A DNA stretch of 64,000 nt, from contig RCTD01000022.1 of the NCBI GenBank assembly GCA_014898415.1, forward strand, positions 496,001 through 560,000. Reading direction: 5' to 3'. Under the pieces are notes generated by a model. The model saw nothing but the letters and a program-made list of their open reading frames with translations, was not told the origin of the DNA and made no database searches. The stretch comes from Stromatinia cepivora. Its lineage: Eukaryota; Ascomycota; Leotiomycetes; Helotiales; Sclerotiniaceae. This document shows, piece by piece, positions 36,812-49,519 of the stretch. Position numbers and translations under genes: made by a program. Each line of letters opens with the position of its first letter. The first letter of the stretch is position 1.

Positions 36812-37490
36812 GGTGGGGTTTGGTTTCTTTTGATTGATTTGATCTGGTCTGGATGAGGAGGTGGGAAATAAGAAAGAAGGAGGGAAAGAGCAACTAATGA
36901 ATAAGGGGGTGTTGAAGACGGGAAGCAGATGATGAAGAGATGAAGAAGAAAAAGAATTTTTTGATACCACGGGAAACCGATACCTTTATACCACGGAAGG
37001 AAATACCTCGGATTAGGAAAGGGATGGCTGGGTGGATTGGGTTGGTTGGTTGATGGATGGGATGGGATGGTGGCTTTATGATATGTTTTGATTCGAATTA
37101 TCGATGTATGTTTGGTTGCTTCAAGCACTTGGTATGTTGGTATATTGGGATGGAGGTATTTTCTGTTTCTTGTTTTTATTTTAATGATGATTTATTTGAT
37201 GGTTTGGGAGGGGATTGTGGTTTGGTGAGAGGAAATGATAGGGGAGGGGAGGGGAGGATGTGAGATAGCATGAGATGAGATAGTATAAGATGAGATAACA
37301 TGAGATGAGATTTAAATGAAAGAGATGAGATGTTATGATGTTTTTATATGTTTATGTTTATGTTTATGTTGGTATTGGTATTGATTGATATTGATTGGTA
37401 TTGATGTTTTTTGAGGATTCGAGAGAATAAGAAGAATAAGAAGAAAGAAAAGAAAAGAATGCCTAGTCTAACCTCTTCTCTTCTCTTCTC
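36812..37490. other. Chitin synthase 3' flank with purine-rich low-complexity DNA
   Basis: G-rich on the plus strand, with imperfect GAGATGAGATA repeats at 37258-37335, TTTATG and ATTGGT runs at 37340-37410, and a TTCTC run at 37470-37490. Base composition then drops sharply to AT-rich DNA. No gene was found. Confidence 0.6.
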
Positions 37491-38146
37491 TCTTTAATTA
37501 TAAAATCTAAAAGAGAGTTTGTTTTTAAAATAAATGAATAGATAAATAGATAACTAATAAATAGGGATTTTTAATATAAGATTAAGTAGAGATTTTTATA
37601 ATTATCTTCTAAGTTAGATATAATATAATTGATTCTTTAAATCTTTAAATTTTTATTTTTTTATATTTTCTTATATTTTCTTATATGTATAATATAATAT
37701 AATATAATATAATATCATATATCTAAGTACGGCGGTTTGAGCTACTATATTTAGCGGGTTTTGTCGCTGTTGTACACAAACTCAACTGTTCGGTAAACCT
37801 GCCTATAGAGTATATGATTACATTAAACTTCCCCCTCTATACTAGAAATCCGTATCCCAGGAATCTGTATCCCAAAAAGCGCCCCTTCAATATATTATTA
37901 ATCCAAAGTCCTATTTTGGTATCTCTTCTCTTCTTTATTATAGGAATTTTTGCTTATCCTTTCTGCCTTGATAATTATTTATATTATAAATATTTACAAT
38001 GCTTATTCAATTATTATAATTATTTATAACTATAAAATCTACTTTTATTGTGTTCTATTTCTTTCTAATTTTATTCTCAAAATCTTATTTCGTTTTTTTC
38101 CTTTATATTTTCCTTTATTCATTTCCAATAATTTATAAGTATTCTT

Positions 38147-38296
38147 TGTCACGAGATACACGTGATCGCGTACGATCGGGCTAGTACAGTACTAAGCTCC
38201 AAGCCGATTATATATATAGCTTTGTAGTACACTTTCTTTAACTCTGTAACTTTTAATTCTAAGATTGATCTCTAAACACTTATTAGATTCATTATA
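38147..38296 (+). repeat. 5' LTR of gag-only element A
   Basis: 150 bp beginning TGTCACGAGATACACGTGAT, with a TATATATAT promoter-like core. It shares TAACTTTTAATTCTAAG-like sequence with the LTRs of element B. Confidence 0.88.
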
Positions 38297-39671
38297 TTAT
38301 TAAAAGCTTTTCCAGATAAGAAATGAAATAATATACATTCATATTTATATATATTCCGTTTATTCCTATCTAAATATACGTTTATACTCTTTTGTTTGTA
38401 TATAGATTTTCTTGATATTATTCGAAAGTATTATCTTTTTTCTTACCCTTAATTTCTAAATTATAAATTACAATTCGATAAACCTTACAATTGCAGAATT
38501 TCATGGCAAAATGACTCATCAGCAGAATGAAATCTTGTTCCTACACTCCCTGATTCTCAAACGCATTCCTACTACTCATACTCCTTCTCATCCGAAACCC
38601 TCTCTCCCTAATCCTGAAAAATTCAATAATAGCTTTCAAAAGTTCGATACCTGATTTTCTTCGATTCAAACAAAATTACAAATAGACAGTACTACGATTA
38701 GCAACTTTACAATTCAATTTTATTATATTTATCTCAATCTTGAATCTTATATACAAACTATAGTATTACTTCAGTTTTCTTTTCTTAATCAAAACATTTC
38801 TTTAAATTATATAACGATCCTGGATCAATTTATACACATTTACAACAATCCAAATAAAGTCCAAAAAGTCGAAAATAAGTTATTCATTTTTAAATAAGGA
38901 ACCGATTCTCTATATACCTATATTACAAAATTCGAAAGGATTTTTTACAAAGTTAAAAATCAGAATTAATCCAATTCAAATAAAATCTCAATCTTTTGTA
39001 ATAAACTCAATATTATTTTTAGAAATCGTTTTTTTCAACAACTTTCTTTTCTCCGTTCTTATTCCGATTTTGTTCAAATTATACAACAATTAACTGCTCG
39101 TACAACAAATGGATTCCCTATATTATTCTATTCTAATGAATCTAAAGCCCTATATATATTATAGAATCCATTTTATTCTCAAAACTATAATCCAATAAAT
39201 ATTAATAATTTTAATATTATTAATACTTTTAGCCTTTTTGATACCCAATCGGATAAGCCCGATCATATTTTGATTCTACCTTGCGTACAAATACCCGAGT
39301 TTTCCTTTTCTGAAAGAACTCTTTTGTACAAACAAAATAAATATATATAATATAAAAATAACTTTCATTAAATACAAATTTATCCATTAAATCTATATCA
39401 AAGAATCCGAAATCGACAAAAACCTGTTCCGGTTATTATATTGACTATTAAGTCCGAAAACAACAATGATAAAGATCTAAAAAAGATAATCAATAACCGA
39501 TATTTTGAAGATCATTTAAAGAAGATATATAATATAATAGATACATATTCGTTGATTATAATACAATCCGCATATCAGGAATTTTTATCAAAAAAAGATT
39601 AGTGATCATTTTATACTTAAATCATTCATTTAAAATGAATTCGAGGCGAACTCTTCAGAAGGGGGGGATAG

Positions 39672-39821
39672 TGTTACAAGATACATATAATCATATATAA
39701 TCAGACTAATATAATACTAAACTCCAAATCGATCATATATATAGCTTTGTAGTATACTCTCTTTAACTCTGTAGCTTTTAATTCTAAGGTTGATCTCTAA
39801 ACGCTCGTTGGGTTCGTCACA
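39672..39821 (+). repeat. 3' LTR of gag-only element A
   Basis: 150 bp, equal in length to the 5' LTR and collinear with it. Differences are overwhelmingly C/T and G/A. It ends GTTCGTCACA and is followed by the TTCTT duplication. Confidence 0.88.
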
Positions 39822-39826
39822 TTCTT

Positions 39827-40060
39827 TACTACTATTCGTTTCTGATAATCTATAAACTTCTTGTCGGGACAACTGTACACGGGGAAGTGAGGTTCATCAA
39901 CGAACGTATAGAACTCTTTGTTAATATGTTTTGATTTGTCTAGAGAGTTAGAATCTATAGAGGGTAAAGATCTATATAATGGTGCATGCCGAGGCACTAG
40001 TGCGAGCACTAGTGCTCACGTGATCCTTACCATCCTTACCATCCTTACCATGCACGTGAT
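39827..40060 (-). pseudogene. Gene-like fragment interrupted by element A
   Basis: This GC-richer island reads on the minus strand as an open frame with segments such as INKEFYTFVDEPHFPVY and CPDKKFIDYQKR. The frame runs to the point where element A inserted. If the element and one target duplication are removed, it continues in the same frame for more than 20 further codons into the sequence left of 38142 before a stop. That continuity supports insertion into a former coding sequence. I do not recognise the family. The upstream side has palindromes and 9-bp repeats (see findings). Confidence 0.4.
40023..40049 (+). repeat. Three 9-bp tandem repeats (ATCCTTACC)
   Basis: Three exact copies of ATCCTTACC lie between two CACGTG motifs (40017-40022 and 40053-40058), directly after the palindromes GCACTAGTGC (39994-40003) and GAGCACTAGTGCTC (40004-40017). 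Confidence 0.9.
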
Positions 40061-41239
40061 TCATATTCCGACACTTCTTTCGAATACAAATCTATTATCT
40101 TCATTCAATCCCAATCTCAATTAATTATAACATTTACCATCCAAATTCCAATAAAGGATATATTCAAAACACTCCAGAATGTTCTGAAATGATATAACAA
40201 TAATAACAAAATATTTAAGAAAAAAAGGAGGAAAATATTTAATAGAAAGAATTATCAACTTTTACAAATTAATCTGAATAATATATAGTTTTTGTAATTA
40301 TTCGATATCGAGAATATGAAAGCCAATATCTACTATATCAAACAGAAATTTATTAGATATATAAAATCTTTCACTTTTATAGTTTTATTAAATTGAAGAA
40401 TATATAGATATTATAATTATATTGATATCGATTATTAATAAACAATTATTTTAATGCAAAATTACAATAAAGATATAATAATACTATTTCTTTATTAAAT
40501 CTACAAAATATATCTAATGAAAAAATAAAAGAAAAGAAAGAAAAAGTTTATTAATCAATATTGATAGGATTTTAAGATATTTTATCATTGATTTAATAAT
40601 ACCTTTGTAAATACAAATGATTCGAATGAAATTATTAAAGTATATTAACATCTTTCTTTTATACTTTATTTTTGTGTTTTTATATTAATTTTGCGAAATA
40701 TATCAATAATATATTAAAGGATAAATTTGGATTGGATACTATAATAAAAACCAAATCAATGATTGAATTAGATAATCTATTTTTGTTGTTTATTCAGTAT
40801 TGAATTTGTAATAAATCTATTTTTCTTATTAAGGACAATCGATATAATATAATTATTATAATACTGTTTCAATTCTATATTAATGATCGATTTGCAGAAT
40901 TTGTTTATTTATTAAAGAGTAAAACTAATAAAGATTGTTTTGGCAAGATAAAGATCGATAAAGATATACAATTTTGAGAATCATTATATTATAATTATAA
41001 TGATAAGAGCAATATCAAGGATATTGATGATTTTGAATATAATAAACTTGATGATGATATAGATTATAAAGATAATCTTAATAATAATTATAATATTGAT
41101 AAAACAGATATTATTATAATAAAGAATATAAACAAAGACTATATTATTGAGATCAGTAATTCTAGGGAATCAATTCTGCAGATTTGTATTGATATTGAAT
41201 ATAACAAATTTAATAAAACAATATAATAATACAAAGCAC

Positions 41240-42490
41240 TTCATTACAAGGACACCTGCCTCCGGATAATATAGAATCCAAGGTCTGGGGGGAGAGATCT
41301 TTTTGTTATGGAAGTTCATTTATAGTATTATAAAGGTATCGATAATAAATTTAAATTATATATTATTTTTTTTTATTTTCGAAGTTCTAATTAATTCATT
41401 TCAGTATGATCTTTTTTTTTGGGAAAATCCTTTATTGATTCTTTATTTGATCTTTTATATTCTAATATATATGATTTATAATGATATCATTCTTGTTGAT
41501 AATTATATATCTGCTGAACCCCTTTTTACAATGGATCTTAAAGATCAAGATATAAAAGTTATGAAAATATATTGGAAGTTAGAATGATTTAAAAGATCAA
41601 TCTTCTAAAGATCTATTTGTTTTATTAATAATTGGATAAAATCAAAGACAAAATCAATGATTTATTCGATTTATATCTTTTATATTGATCATCTAAAAAA
41701 GAATATTAGCTTTGAAGATAAATTGATAAACTATTGTTTTTATTAAAGAATTATAAATATAATTAATAATATATATTTTTTGATAATTTTATTTAATTTT
41801 CTAGACTAACAATTATTTTAAATATCGCTTTAAATATTATTTATAATTAGATTATAAAATATAATTTATTTATTAGAATCTTCAATAAAGTCTATATAAA
41901 CAATATCATCAAATTCAATATACAGAATACTTTTTTTGAAAATAAGATCTCCGATAATAAATTTATTCGAACTTTTATATATATAAACATTCAATATAAT
42001 CCAAATATATCTAAAAAAGTTCCAATCGAAATGATGAAATCATTTTTGATTGCAAATTCAGATATTATCGATCTTAAATAATAGTTCAAGAAGTTATATA
42101 TTTAGATTAAACAGGATTTTAAATTTATCAAATATATATTGCAAATGATTCGAAAACAATATAAAGATCTTCGAAAGAACTTTATGAATATTAAGAAAAA
42201 CTTGAAAGATGAAATTGAAAAGGAATTCCGAAAGAATTATTTCTTTTGTATTTATAACGAAATAATGAAAAAGCAATTGTATAGATTATCCAATAAGATT
42301 ATGAAGAATAAGAAAAAGGATATATTCATTATCTAATATTAACTCAATAAATAATATCAATTATAGTAGATTCTATACAATTTCTTCAAAAACTTAAATC
42401 AATAAGATATTATCTTTTAAAAGATTTCTATTATCAATTTTATAATTGTTTTTATATTTCAATAAGAATTCTAAATTTATAAATTATAAT
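41240..42490 (+). pseudogene. Degraded multicopy gene, possibly DUF3435/FluG-domain recombinase family
   Basis: Interrupted frames on the plus strand contain, in order, AEPLFTMDLKDQDIKVMKIY and a following WKLE (41515-41585), a helical middle (KFNIQNTFFENKISDNKF near 41910), and a charged C-terminal part (YKDLRKNFMNIKKNLKDEIE, RKNYFFCIYNEIMKKQLYRL, then a segment resembling ISAINFMIALASR near 42400-42450). The order of a TMD-aromatic start, a long middle and a C-terminal RKE(Y/F)F-x-x-IE-x-QL region is reminiscent of DUF3435/FluG-domain proteins, which include tyrosine recombinases related to Starship captains. This family call is tentative and from memory of general features. Many stops and AT bias show it is dead. 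Confidence 0.4.
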
Positions 42491-42515
42491 TTGCTTTAAT
42501 TCTTAAGAATATAAA

Positions 42516-42685
42516 TGTTACGTATACATACAACATGATCGATTCGAGCCCTAATCGGAATGCAGCATTCCCTGAATAGGCTAAATGAGCTTTCGGCTTG
42601 TATATATATAATTATATAGTTCTACTTTTCAATCTATAGCTTTTAATTCTAAAAGATACTCAAGTTATTCGGCTATTATATTATA
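42516..42685 (+). repeat. 5' LTR of gag-only element B
   Basis: 170 bp beginning TGTTACGTATACATACAACA and containing GGAATGCAGCATTCC, a perfect palindrome apart from its centre, and TATATATATA. Confidence 0.88.
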
Positions 42686-44149
42686 TTATTAAAAGCTCCT
42701 CGAAATAAGAAATCGAGTAATATATATATACATTCAAATTTATATATATTCCACAAGTTCTAAATATATATTCATACTCCTACCTATATACATATACTTA
42801 TAATACAATTTATAAAATTGTTTTCCCTTTATTAAAACCCTTTTTGAAAAAACCCTTTATAGCTTTTTAAAAGTATTCATATTCGAACAACATTCCCTTC
42901 GATTTTACTTCACTTTTCAATAATGAAATCAATCAATTCTGCAATCGGCAAATTACAAGCCGAAATAATATAATAATATAAAGAGATTACTTTTTTATAT
43001 TCTTTATTTCTAATTCGACCAAACCTCATTCCAAAACCTTACCTTTTCGATCCGGAAAAGTTCAATAGAAATATATAAAAGTTCGATATTTGATTTTCTT
43101 CAATCAAAACTAAATTTCAAATAAATAATACTGTAATCAACAATTCCATTATTCAATTTTATTATATTTATTTTAATCTTAAATCTTAAATTCAAATTAT
43201 AGTATTGCTACAACTTTTGTTCATCGATCAAATTATTCCCTTTGATTACAATACAATCCTTAATTAACTCTTTAGAGTTTATAATAATTTTAATAAAATT
43301 CAAGAAACTGAAAATTATTTTTATACTTTAAAGTAAAATATTGATTCATTATATATCTATATTACAAAATTCAAAAAAATCTTATATAAAATTTGTAATC
43401 AAAATTGACCCGATTCGAATAAGATATCGACCTTCCGCAATAAACTCAATTCAACTTTATATAATCGACTTACTCAATAATTCAACTTACCCTATTCCTA
43501 CCCTGAATTCGTATAAATTATATAATAACTAACTATTTGTTCGATCAATGGTTTCATTCCTAATAGAATTACTAATTTCACTCTCTATATATTGTAATAC
43601 CCTAATTCTCATTTTCAAAATCGTTCCAATCCAATAAATATATCTGATATCAATTATACCCTAAATATACTTGATTCCGATTTTACCCTAATATTATTAC
43701 CAAAAGTATCCCTTCAATTTCAACAATTGAGAACTTTCAAATTTACTTTACAAAAACGAACTCGTTTTTGCAAAAAGAATAGATATACAAAATATAAATC
43801 TTTATATTATTGAATTTATATTTGTTATTTGGATCTATATAATGGAATATATAATTCATTTGATTTAGTTAATCGTTCTATACTAATTACTTTGAATAAT
43901 AATGATATAAATTCAGAATAGGATAAAGAAAGAATAAAAAAGGAATTGAAGAATTTAATGTATTTGGAAAACATGATTAATAAACATACTTTTTCTAATC
44001 GAATAAAGAAAGCGACGGATACTACTGAATTTATACATTTAATTGAATTGACGAATAAAATTAATGATTTGTAATTATGGTTGTTTTTGAATTCTTTTAT
44101 ATCATTCGTTTAAAGCATTTGGGGTGAGCTTTTATATAAAAGGGAATAG

Positions 44150-44319
44150 TATTATATATACATATAATATAATCGATTCGAGCCTTAATCGGAATGCAGC
44201 ATTCCCCGAATAGACTAAGTGAGCTTTCGGCTTATATATATATAGTCATGTAGTTCTACCTTTCGATCTGTAGCTTTTAATTCTAAGAGATACTCAAGTT
44301 ATTCGGCCGTTGTGTTACA
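44150..44319 (+). repeat. 3' LTR of gag-only element B
   Basis: 170 bp, the same length as the 5' LTR, ending GTTGTGTTACA. Differences between the two copies are transitions, as RIP would produce. Confidence 0.88.
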
Positions 44320-45582
44320 ATAAACAAAAAGGAATCTTTTATTTTGATTTCTCTTTTATTATCTGATGAATTTCCTATAATCTATATAAAAATCCAATAT
44401 ATCATTTATATCGAAAACGATTATTTTTTGTATAAATAATAAATATAATCCTTTTATTATATTGTTTATATATAGGATTATATTAAGAATATTCATTTAT
44501 ATAATCAAATAATGAATAGAATTTTTATTTGTTATCATTCTATATACAAAGCTAAAGAACTGATTTTCAATAATTTAATACATTTTAAAAGTTATATAGT
44601 CAAAGCTTATAGAATTAAACTTCGATTCTGAACTTTGATCCTAAGAATATTTATCTTTACTAATATATTATCTTGTATTATGGCTTCTTTGTAAAAGGAA
44701 ATCAGTAGTGTACCTTTTCTGAGGCCAATTAACTTTTAAATTTGAAGCAGTCAAGCAGGGGATTGAACAATTGTTTCCAATCGAGAAGTAACTAGGTCCT
44801 CAGGTACTATGATTCATAATATAGTTTTAAATATAATTTGTATTATATATTTCATTTATCTTGTGATTATTAATTAAAGAAAATTTAAAGGAAATTTGAA
44901 AATAAAATATTTATAACCTTTTGATTCTGCTCCAAATTTTGTTACAAAAATTCTTCCAAAAATCGAATACTATATCAAACAATTTTTTATAAAAAGTATA
45001 AGATTTCGAAGAAAATAAAGAAATCAAAGTATATATCCATACTTTCCAATATAATATAAAGATATATTATAATTTCTTTATATCTTTAAGCTTCCTCAGA
45101 AGTTTATATATATAATTATATTTTAAATAAAATATATTCTTATTAATATAAAATATAATAAAAAATTAATATTAATGATTTAATATGATTAATAAAGAAT
45201 TATTAAGCAATAAATAATATTCTAATCAGTTTGTAATATATTAACCATCTTTATCTTCTTTATAATTATAGGATCATTTTCTATCAATTCGTTAATATAG
45301 TATAGTATCGCTTTCAAATCATTTATAAGTTTATCAAAATCGCCAAGCCATTTCACAATAAATTCCCTTTCCTATTTGCGAATTATCTTTAAGATAAACA
45401 ATTTATAATAAAATTGAAAACTATTGTTAACAAATAGTTTACAATAATGTACAATTATATTATAACAAAATTTGTTGATGAAATAAAAATATAATTGATA
45501 GCGAATTATTAAAAAAGAAATTTCTTTATTATAACAATATTAATTATTAATCAAAATAAACAAATAAAAGAATAGAAAATTG

Positions 45583-45748
45583 TGTTGGAAATGAGGCCAT
45601 CATAGGATTAGAATTGAGGTCACGAGACCACAATGGTGCACAGACCATATTTGGGGATAACCTTAATTCTACTCCTATTAGAATTATAGATTCTTAATTC
45701 AATCTATATAATCAACAATATTATTATTTTCTGTATCAAAAGTTAATA
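45583..45748 (+). repeat. 5' LTR of the copia element
   Basis: 166 bp starting TGTTGGAAATGAGGCC. A hand alignment with the 3' LTR shows about 28 differences, all transitions and no gaps. Confidence 0.93.
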
Positions 45749-46228
45749 GGTTATGAGATCCGGTTGTATAGTAGTGATTAGAAAGCAAAGCAAATCGAGA
45801 AAGGATTAGTATAGTTAGTAGGGGTGGAATAGAATGAAAATCAGAGTTTTTATATAATGCCATCGAAGTAGAGTTGAAATATGATAATACAGTTTATAAT
45901 TCACAATATTACAGGCCAGAGTGGAGAGCAATCTGTATAGTGCCGATACAGAATTATAGTAGAGGTGAAGAGCAAATTCGTATAGTTACAAGAAAATATA
46001 TTATAATATGATCTTACGAATTTTTTTATTGTTTTATTTTTATATTTCTTTATTATTTTGAATTTATTTGCTATATACCTTTTTTTTTTTAAGATTGTTT
46101 TAAAAATCTGAAGATTATTTTCGATACTCATCAAATAGTAAGAAACCTTTACAATGTCGGAATCAAACAATTCTTTGAAGTTCGATTAAAACAATTATAA
46201 GTGATGGTTTAGATAAACGAAAATATAA

Positions 46229-46930
46229 TTGAGAGGGAAAGGATGGTTTTATACAATTGATCAAACATTAGACGAATATGCGCAGATTGTAGGATCCAAT
46301 ATAGTATCTGCCTACGAGATTAATGGTTGTGTATATTATAATGTTGAGTTGAAATCGGAATACTTAAAGGACGAAGTGAATATGTTATTGTATATTTATA
46401 CAATATTTAATGATAACGATAAAGTCTTTATCAATAAATATTCAATAGTATATATATTTTGGAGATACTTTAAATCAAAATATATTAGAGTTAGTGTAGT
46501 TATAGCTAATATGTATATGATGATAATCCAGAACTTCAAATTCCAATCCAATATTTATCCTGATATGATCATTATCGAAGTCTGGGATAAACTGAAAGAG
46601 TATAAAAGGAAATTAGGAATTGTAGATGAAAGTTGTTGATTAGTATATCAAGATATTGCCTTGTTTTTGGTTTTAATATATAATCTTCTAATCGATTATC
46701 AAGAAGTAATGGATATATTGGATATCCAAATCAATCTTAATATCGACGATAAGATCAAGTATTTATAGGCTAAGAAACTTCATCTTAAAAATAAATCAGA
46801 GTTAGCACAAATTGCGAAAGGATCTAGATACACTTCTCAACGCTAAGAATCAGATTTCGAGATCCCAAACAATGTTTGCGATTTATGTCAAAGGGAAGGT
46901 CATTATATACGAGACTGTTTGTATTTAGTA
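46229..46930 (+). pseudogene. Copia gag relic with zinc knuckle
   Basis: An open stretch of 136 codons (46229-46639) is followed by interrupted frames ending in a CCHC zinc knuckle, CDLCQREGHYIRDC, at 46877-46918 (CX2CX4HX4C). This is the nucleocapsid part of Gag in Ty1/copia elements. Confidence 0.85.
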
Positions 46931-47129
46931 CGAATTAGCAAATTCCTTTGTAGTTATCTTTGTTACTAAAAGAGAAGGGGATTATTGAATCCGAAAAAGG
47001 TTTATTTCAACAAGAAAGATTAAGTATACTTTGTTAATAATATCTTTGAATCAGATTCCGATATTGAGGATATAATGGAGGAAGATTGCAATTTGATAAA
47101 GGAAACTATTAATAAGGTTTCCTTTAGCA

Positions 47130-48340
47130 AATGATATGTCGATATAGGTGCTTTTTTATATATGTTTGATTAATCTTCATTATTTAGATCAATAGAATCT
47201 ATTGTTAAACGAAGGATAAAGGTTGGTGGGGGAGTGATATATTATTGTTATTGGGGTTTAGTGGATATGGTATACGAAGATGGTTTTAAGATGCTATTTT
47301 CAAATATGTTATATGTATTAGGGTTAGGAGTAAATTTGTTGTTAAGAAAAAGGATCTGTGAAATAGGGTTGTAAGGGGAATTCAATTTTCATTATATGTA
47401 TTTTAAGAAGGACAATAAGAAAATCATTTGTGCTAAAATGTAAGATGGAATATATATAGTTTTATATATGATCAAAGGATATGAGGATATAGTTTTTTGT
47501 TTTAATGTATATTAAAATGATCAGGAAAAAGGTTTTTCTTTAAAAATAATCGATGGCATTAAAGGTATCGATAATGAATTAATATTCAAGGAGAAAAAGA
47601 GATATTTATTATGGTATCGAAGATTCAATTATCTAGGTCCAGACAAGATCAAGAATTTATATAAGGTATCCAATATAACTAAATCAATAAAGGTCCCAAT
47701 TGAATTAGATATTTATAAAGTATATATATTTATCAAGATAACCAATTGTATTCCGAAGCAATTGAATCTATACAAATCAAAGAGATTCGAATTTATATAT
47801 TTTGATATTATAGGATTATTCCCAAAATCGATTGGAGGGAATCGTTATTTTATATTGATTATTGATAGTTATACAAAAATAAATTGGATTATATTATTTA
47901 AACAAAAAGATAATACAATTCAAATATTGAAAACTTGGAAAAAGAAGATGGAATTAGTTATTAAAGAAAAGATTATTATAGTTAGGATTAACAATACACT
48001 AGAATTTCTATAAGTTATTTGTGAATGGTTATTAGGTATATGATCCGAAATTATAATAATTGCCTTTTTATATCAAAACAGACTTACAAAACAGAATATA
48101 AGGATTGTAAAAGTAGATATAAAAGCAATACTAAAAGAAACTAGATTACTATTAGAATTTTGGGATGAAGCTATAAAGTATAATATTTATATCAAAAATC
48201 ATATTAATATTGATTTTAATATAAACAGAATAGATTGATTTTCTATAAAAGCTTTTATAAGTACAATATTAGATATAGAAATATATAAAATTTGGGGAAG
48301 TAAATATTATATTTATATCAATTTTAAAACTATTCCAAAA
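47130..48340 (+). pseudogene. Copia protease and integrase relic
   Basis: A protease remnant YVDIGAFLYMFD, replacing the expected DTGAS-type site, lies near 47140-47175. Then comes the pre-integrase segment with WYRRFNYLGPDKIKNLYKV (about 47610-47670). The integrase core at 47762-48013 shows FEFIYFDIIGLFPKSIGGNR, YFILIIDSYTKINWI and VRINNTLEF. Key His/Cys and Asp positions are altered to Tyr or Asn, consistent with C-to-T changes on either strand. Confidence 0.88.
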
Positions 48341-49519
48341 AGGTAGAGATATAATAAATTGCAGGATACTTCGAGAATCGATGTATTCCTAGAATATTCA
48401 AAAATTATAAATAAATATATCAAAGTATATTCTTCAGAATTAAATTATATATTTCGATTAAGCAAAATAATTATAAATGAATTTCATCGAAAAGGAGATT
48501 TGGATTTTAAATTAAGAAATTGTAAATCAGGCCCACAAGGAATAAAGAATATAAAGCCAGATCGAAAACCTTATAATAGATCAACAATAAATAAAGCATC
48601 TTCTTCATCTTTAATATTAAACACAATACTTATATCATTTTTATTCCAAATGTTCTTTTTAATAGATATTATACCGAATTCAATAATTATATCAAATACC
48701 TCAATTATCGAATTGAAATTAAATAAATTAGATATATCAATATCAATATATAATAAAAATGAAAATAACAATATCCAAAAAACAAATCAAGAATCTTTTT
48801 CTAAGGATATTTCAAATATCGAATCCATCATTTCAAAGGGTCCAGTCCAAAAGTCAATTTTTGCAAACCTTGAATCTATATCAAAAGCAAAATTTAAGAT
48901 TATCTTAAATTTTACTGATAAATCTATTTCAGTAGGATCAAAAAGCGAAGTAAATTTATAATCATTTAAAATCGAATAAAAGGATAAAATAAACCTTAAA
49001 AACAAATCCTTAAGGTATTTAATATAAAAACGGAAAAGAGATATAAAACAAAATCCTAAAAAAGAACAGGAAAATAAGATTATAAGAGCATTGATTGCGA
49101 TATTTATATAGATCAAAACTCAAGAAAGTATAGAATATATTATAATTATAATTCTAATTATTTATAAGATAGATCTTTATATTAAAGATAAAATCGTTTT
49201 AGATTTTATGATTTTATTGATAGATATAAACAATACAGAAAATGTAGTATATTCGATCAAAAAAGTTTTAGAAATCAAAATATTAAGAATTTATAAGGAA
49301 GCAATATCGGATCGAGAATATTCTGAAAAATGGAAGAAAATTATTTAAAAGAAAATTATATTCTTGATTCAAAATGGTACTTGGGAAAAATATATACTCT
49401 TTAAAAAAAGTAATTTAATTTCGATGAAATAAATATTTATAATTAAAACCAAGAATAACAAAATAGAACGATTCAAGGTAAGATTAATAATTCGAAGATT
49501 TAATTAGATATTAGAAAAG

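Larger units (their letters stand above)
38147..39821 (+). mobile_element. Gag-only LTR retroelement A, complete with target duplication
   Basis: Two 150-bp LTRs (38147-38296 and 39672-39821) are flanked by a perfect 5-bp duplication TTCTT (38142-38146 and 39822-39826). A polypurine tract (AGAAGGGGGGGATAG) ends right before the 3' LTR. The interior of about 1.4 kb encodes one degraded gag-like region (about 38580-39170) with PEKFNNSFQKFDT, then TGA where tryptophan is expected, and YIYLNLESYIQT. I see no protease, integrase or reverse transcriptase, and there is no room for them. It is therefore non-autonomous, of the short gag-carrying type described in plants as TR-GAG. Confidence 0.88.
42516..44319 (+). 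mobile_element. Gag-only LTR retroelement B, complete with target duplication
   Basis: Two 170-bp LTRs (42516-42685 and 44150-44319) are flanked by a perfect 5-bp duplication ATAAA (42511-42515 and 44320-44324). A polypurine tract (AAAAGGGAATAG) precedes the 3' LTR. The interior carries a gag-like relic (about 43050-43560) with DPEKFNRNI, KFDI then TGA, FSSIKTKFQINNTV and YIYFNLKS. It is alignable by eye with the gag of element A, so A and B are related families. No pol domain is present, so it is non-autonomous. Confidence 0.88.

Noticed and set aside
42540..42620. A tRNA gene, suggested by GATTCGAGCCC
   Set aside because: The same sequence recurs in the other LTR of element B and no cloverleaf can be drawn around it. 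No tRNA was recognised in the window.
38147..42685. One large retroelement using the LTRs of A and B as its ends
   Set aside because: Each pair has its own equal length, polypurine tract and distinct target duplication (TTCTT and ATAAA), so they are two separate elements.
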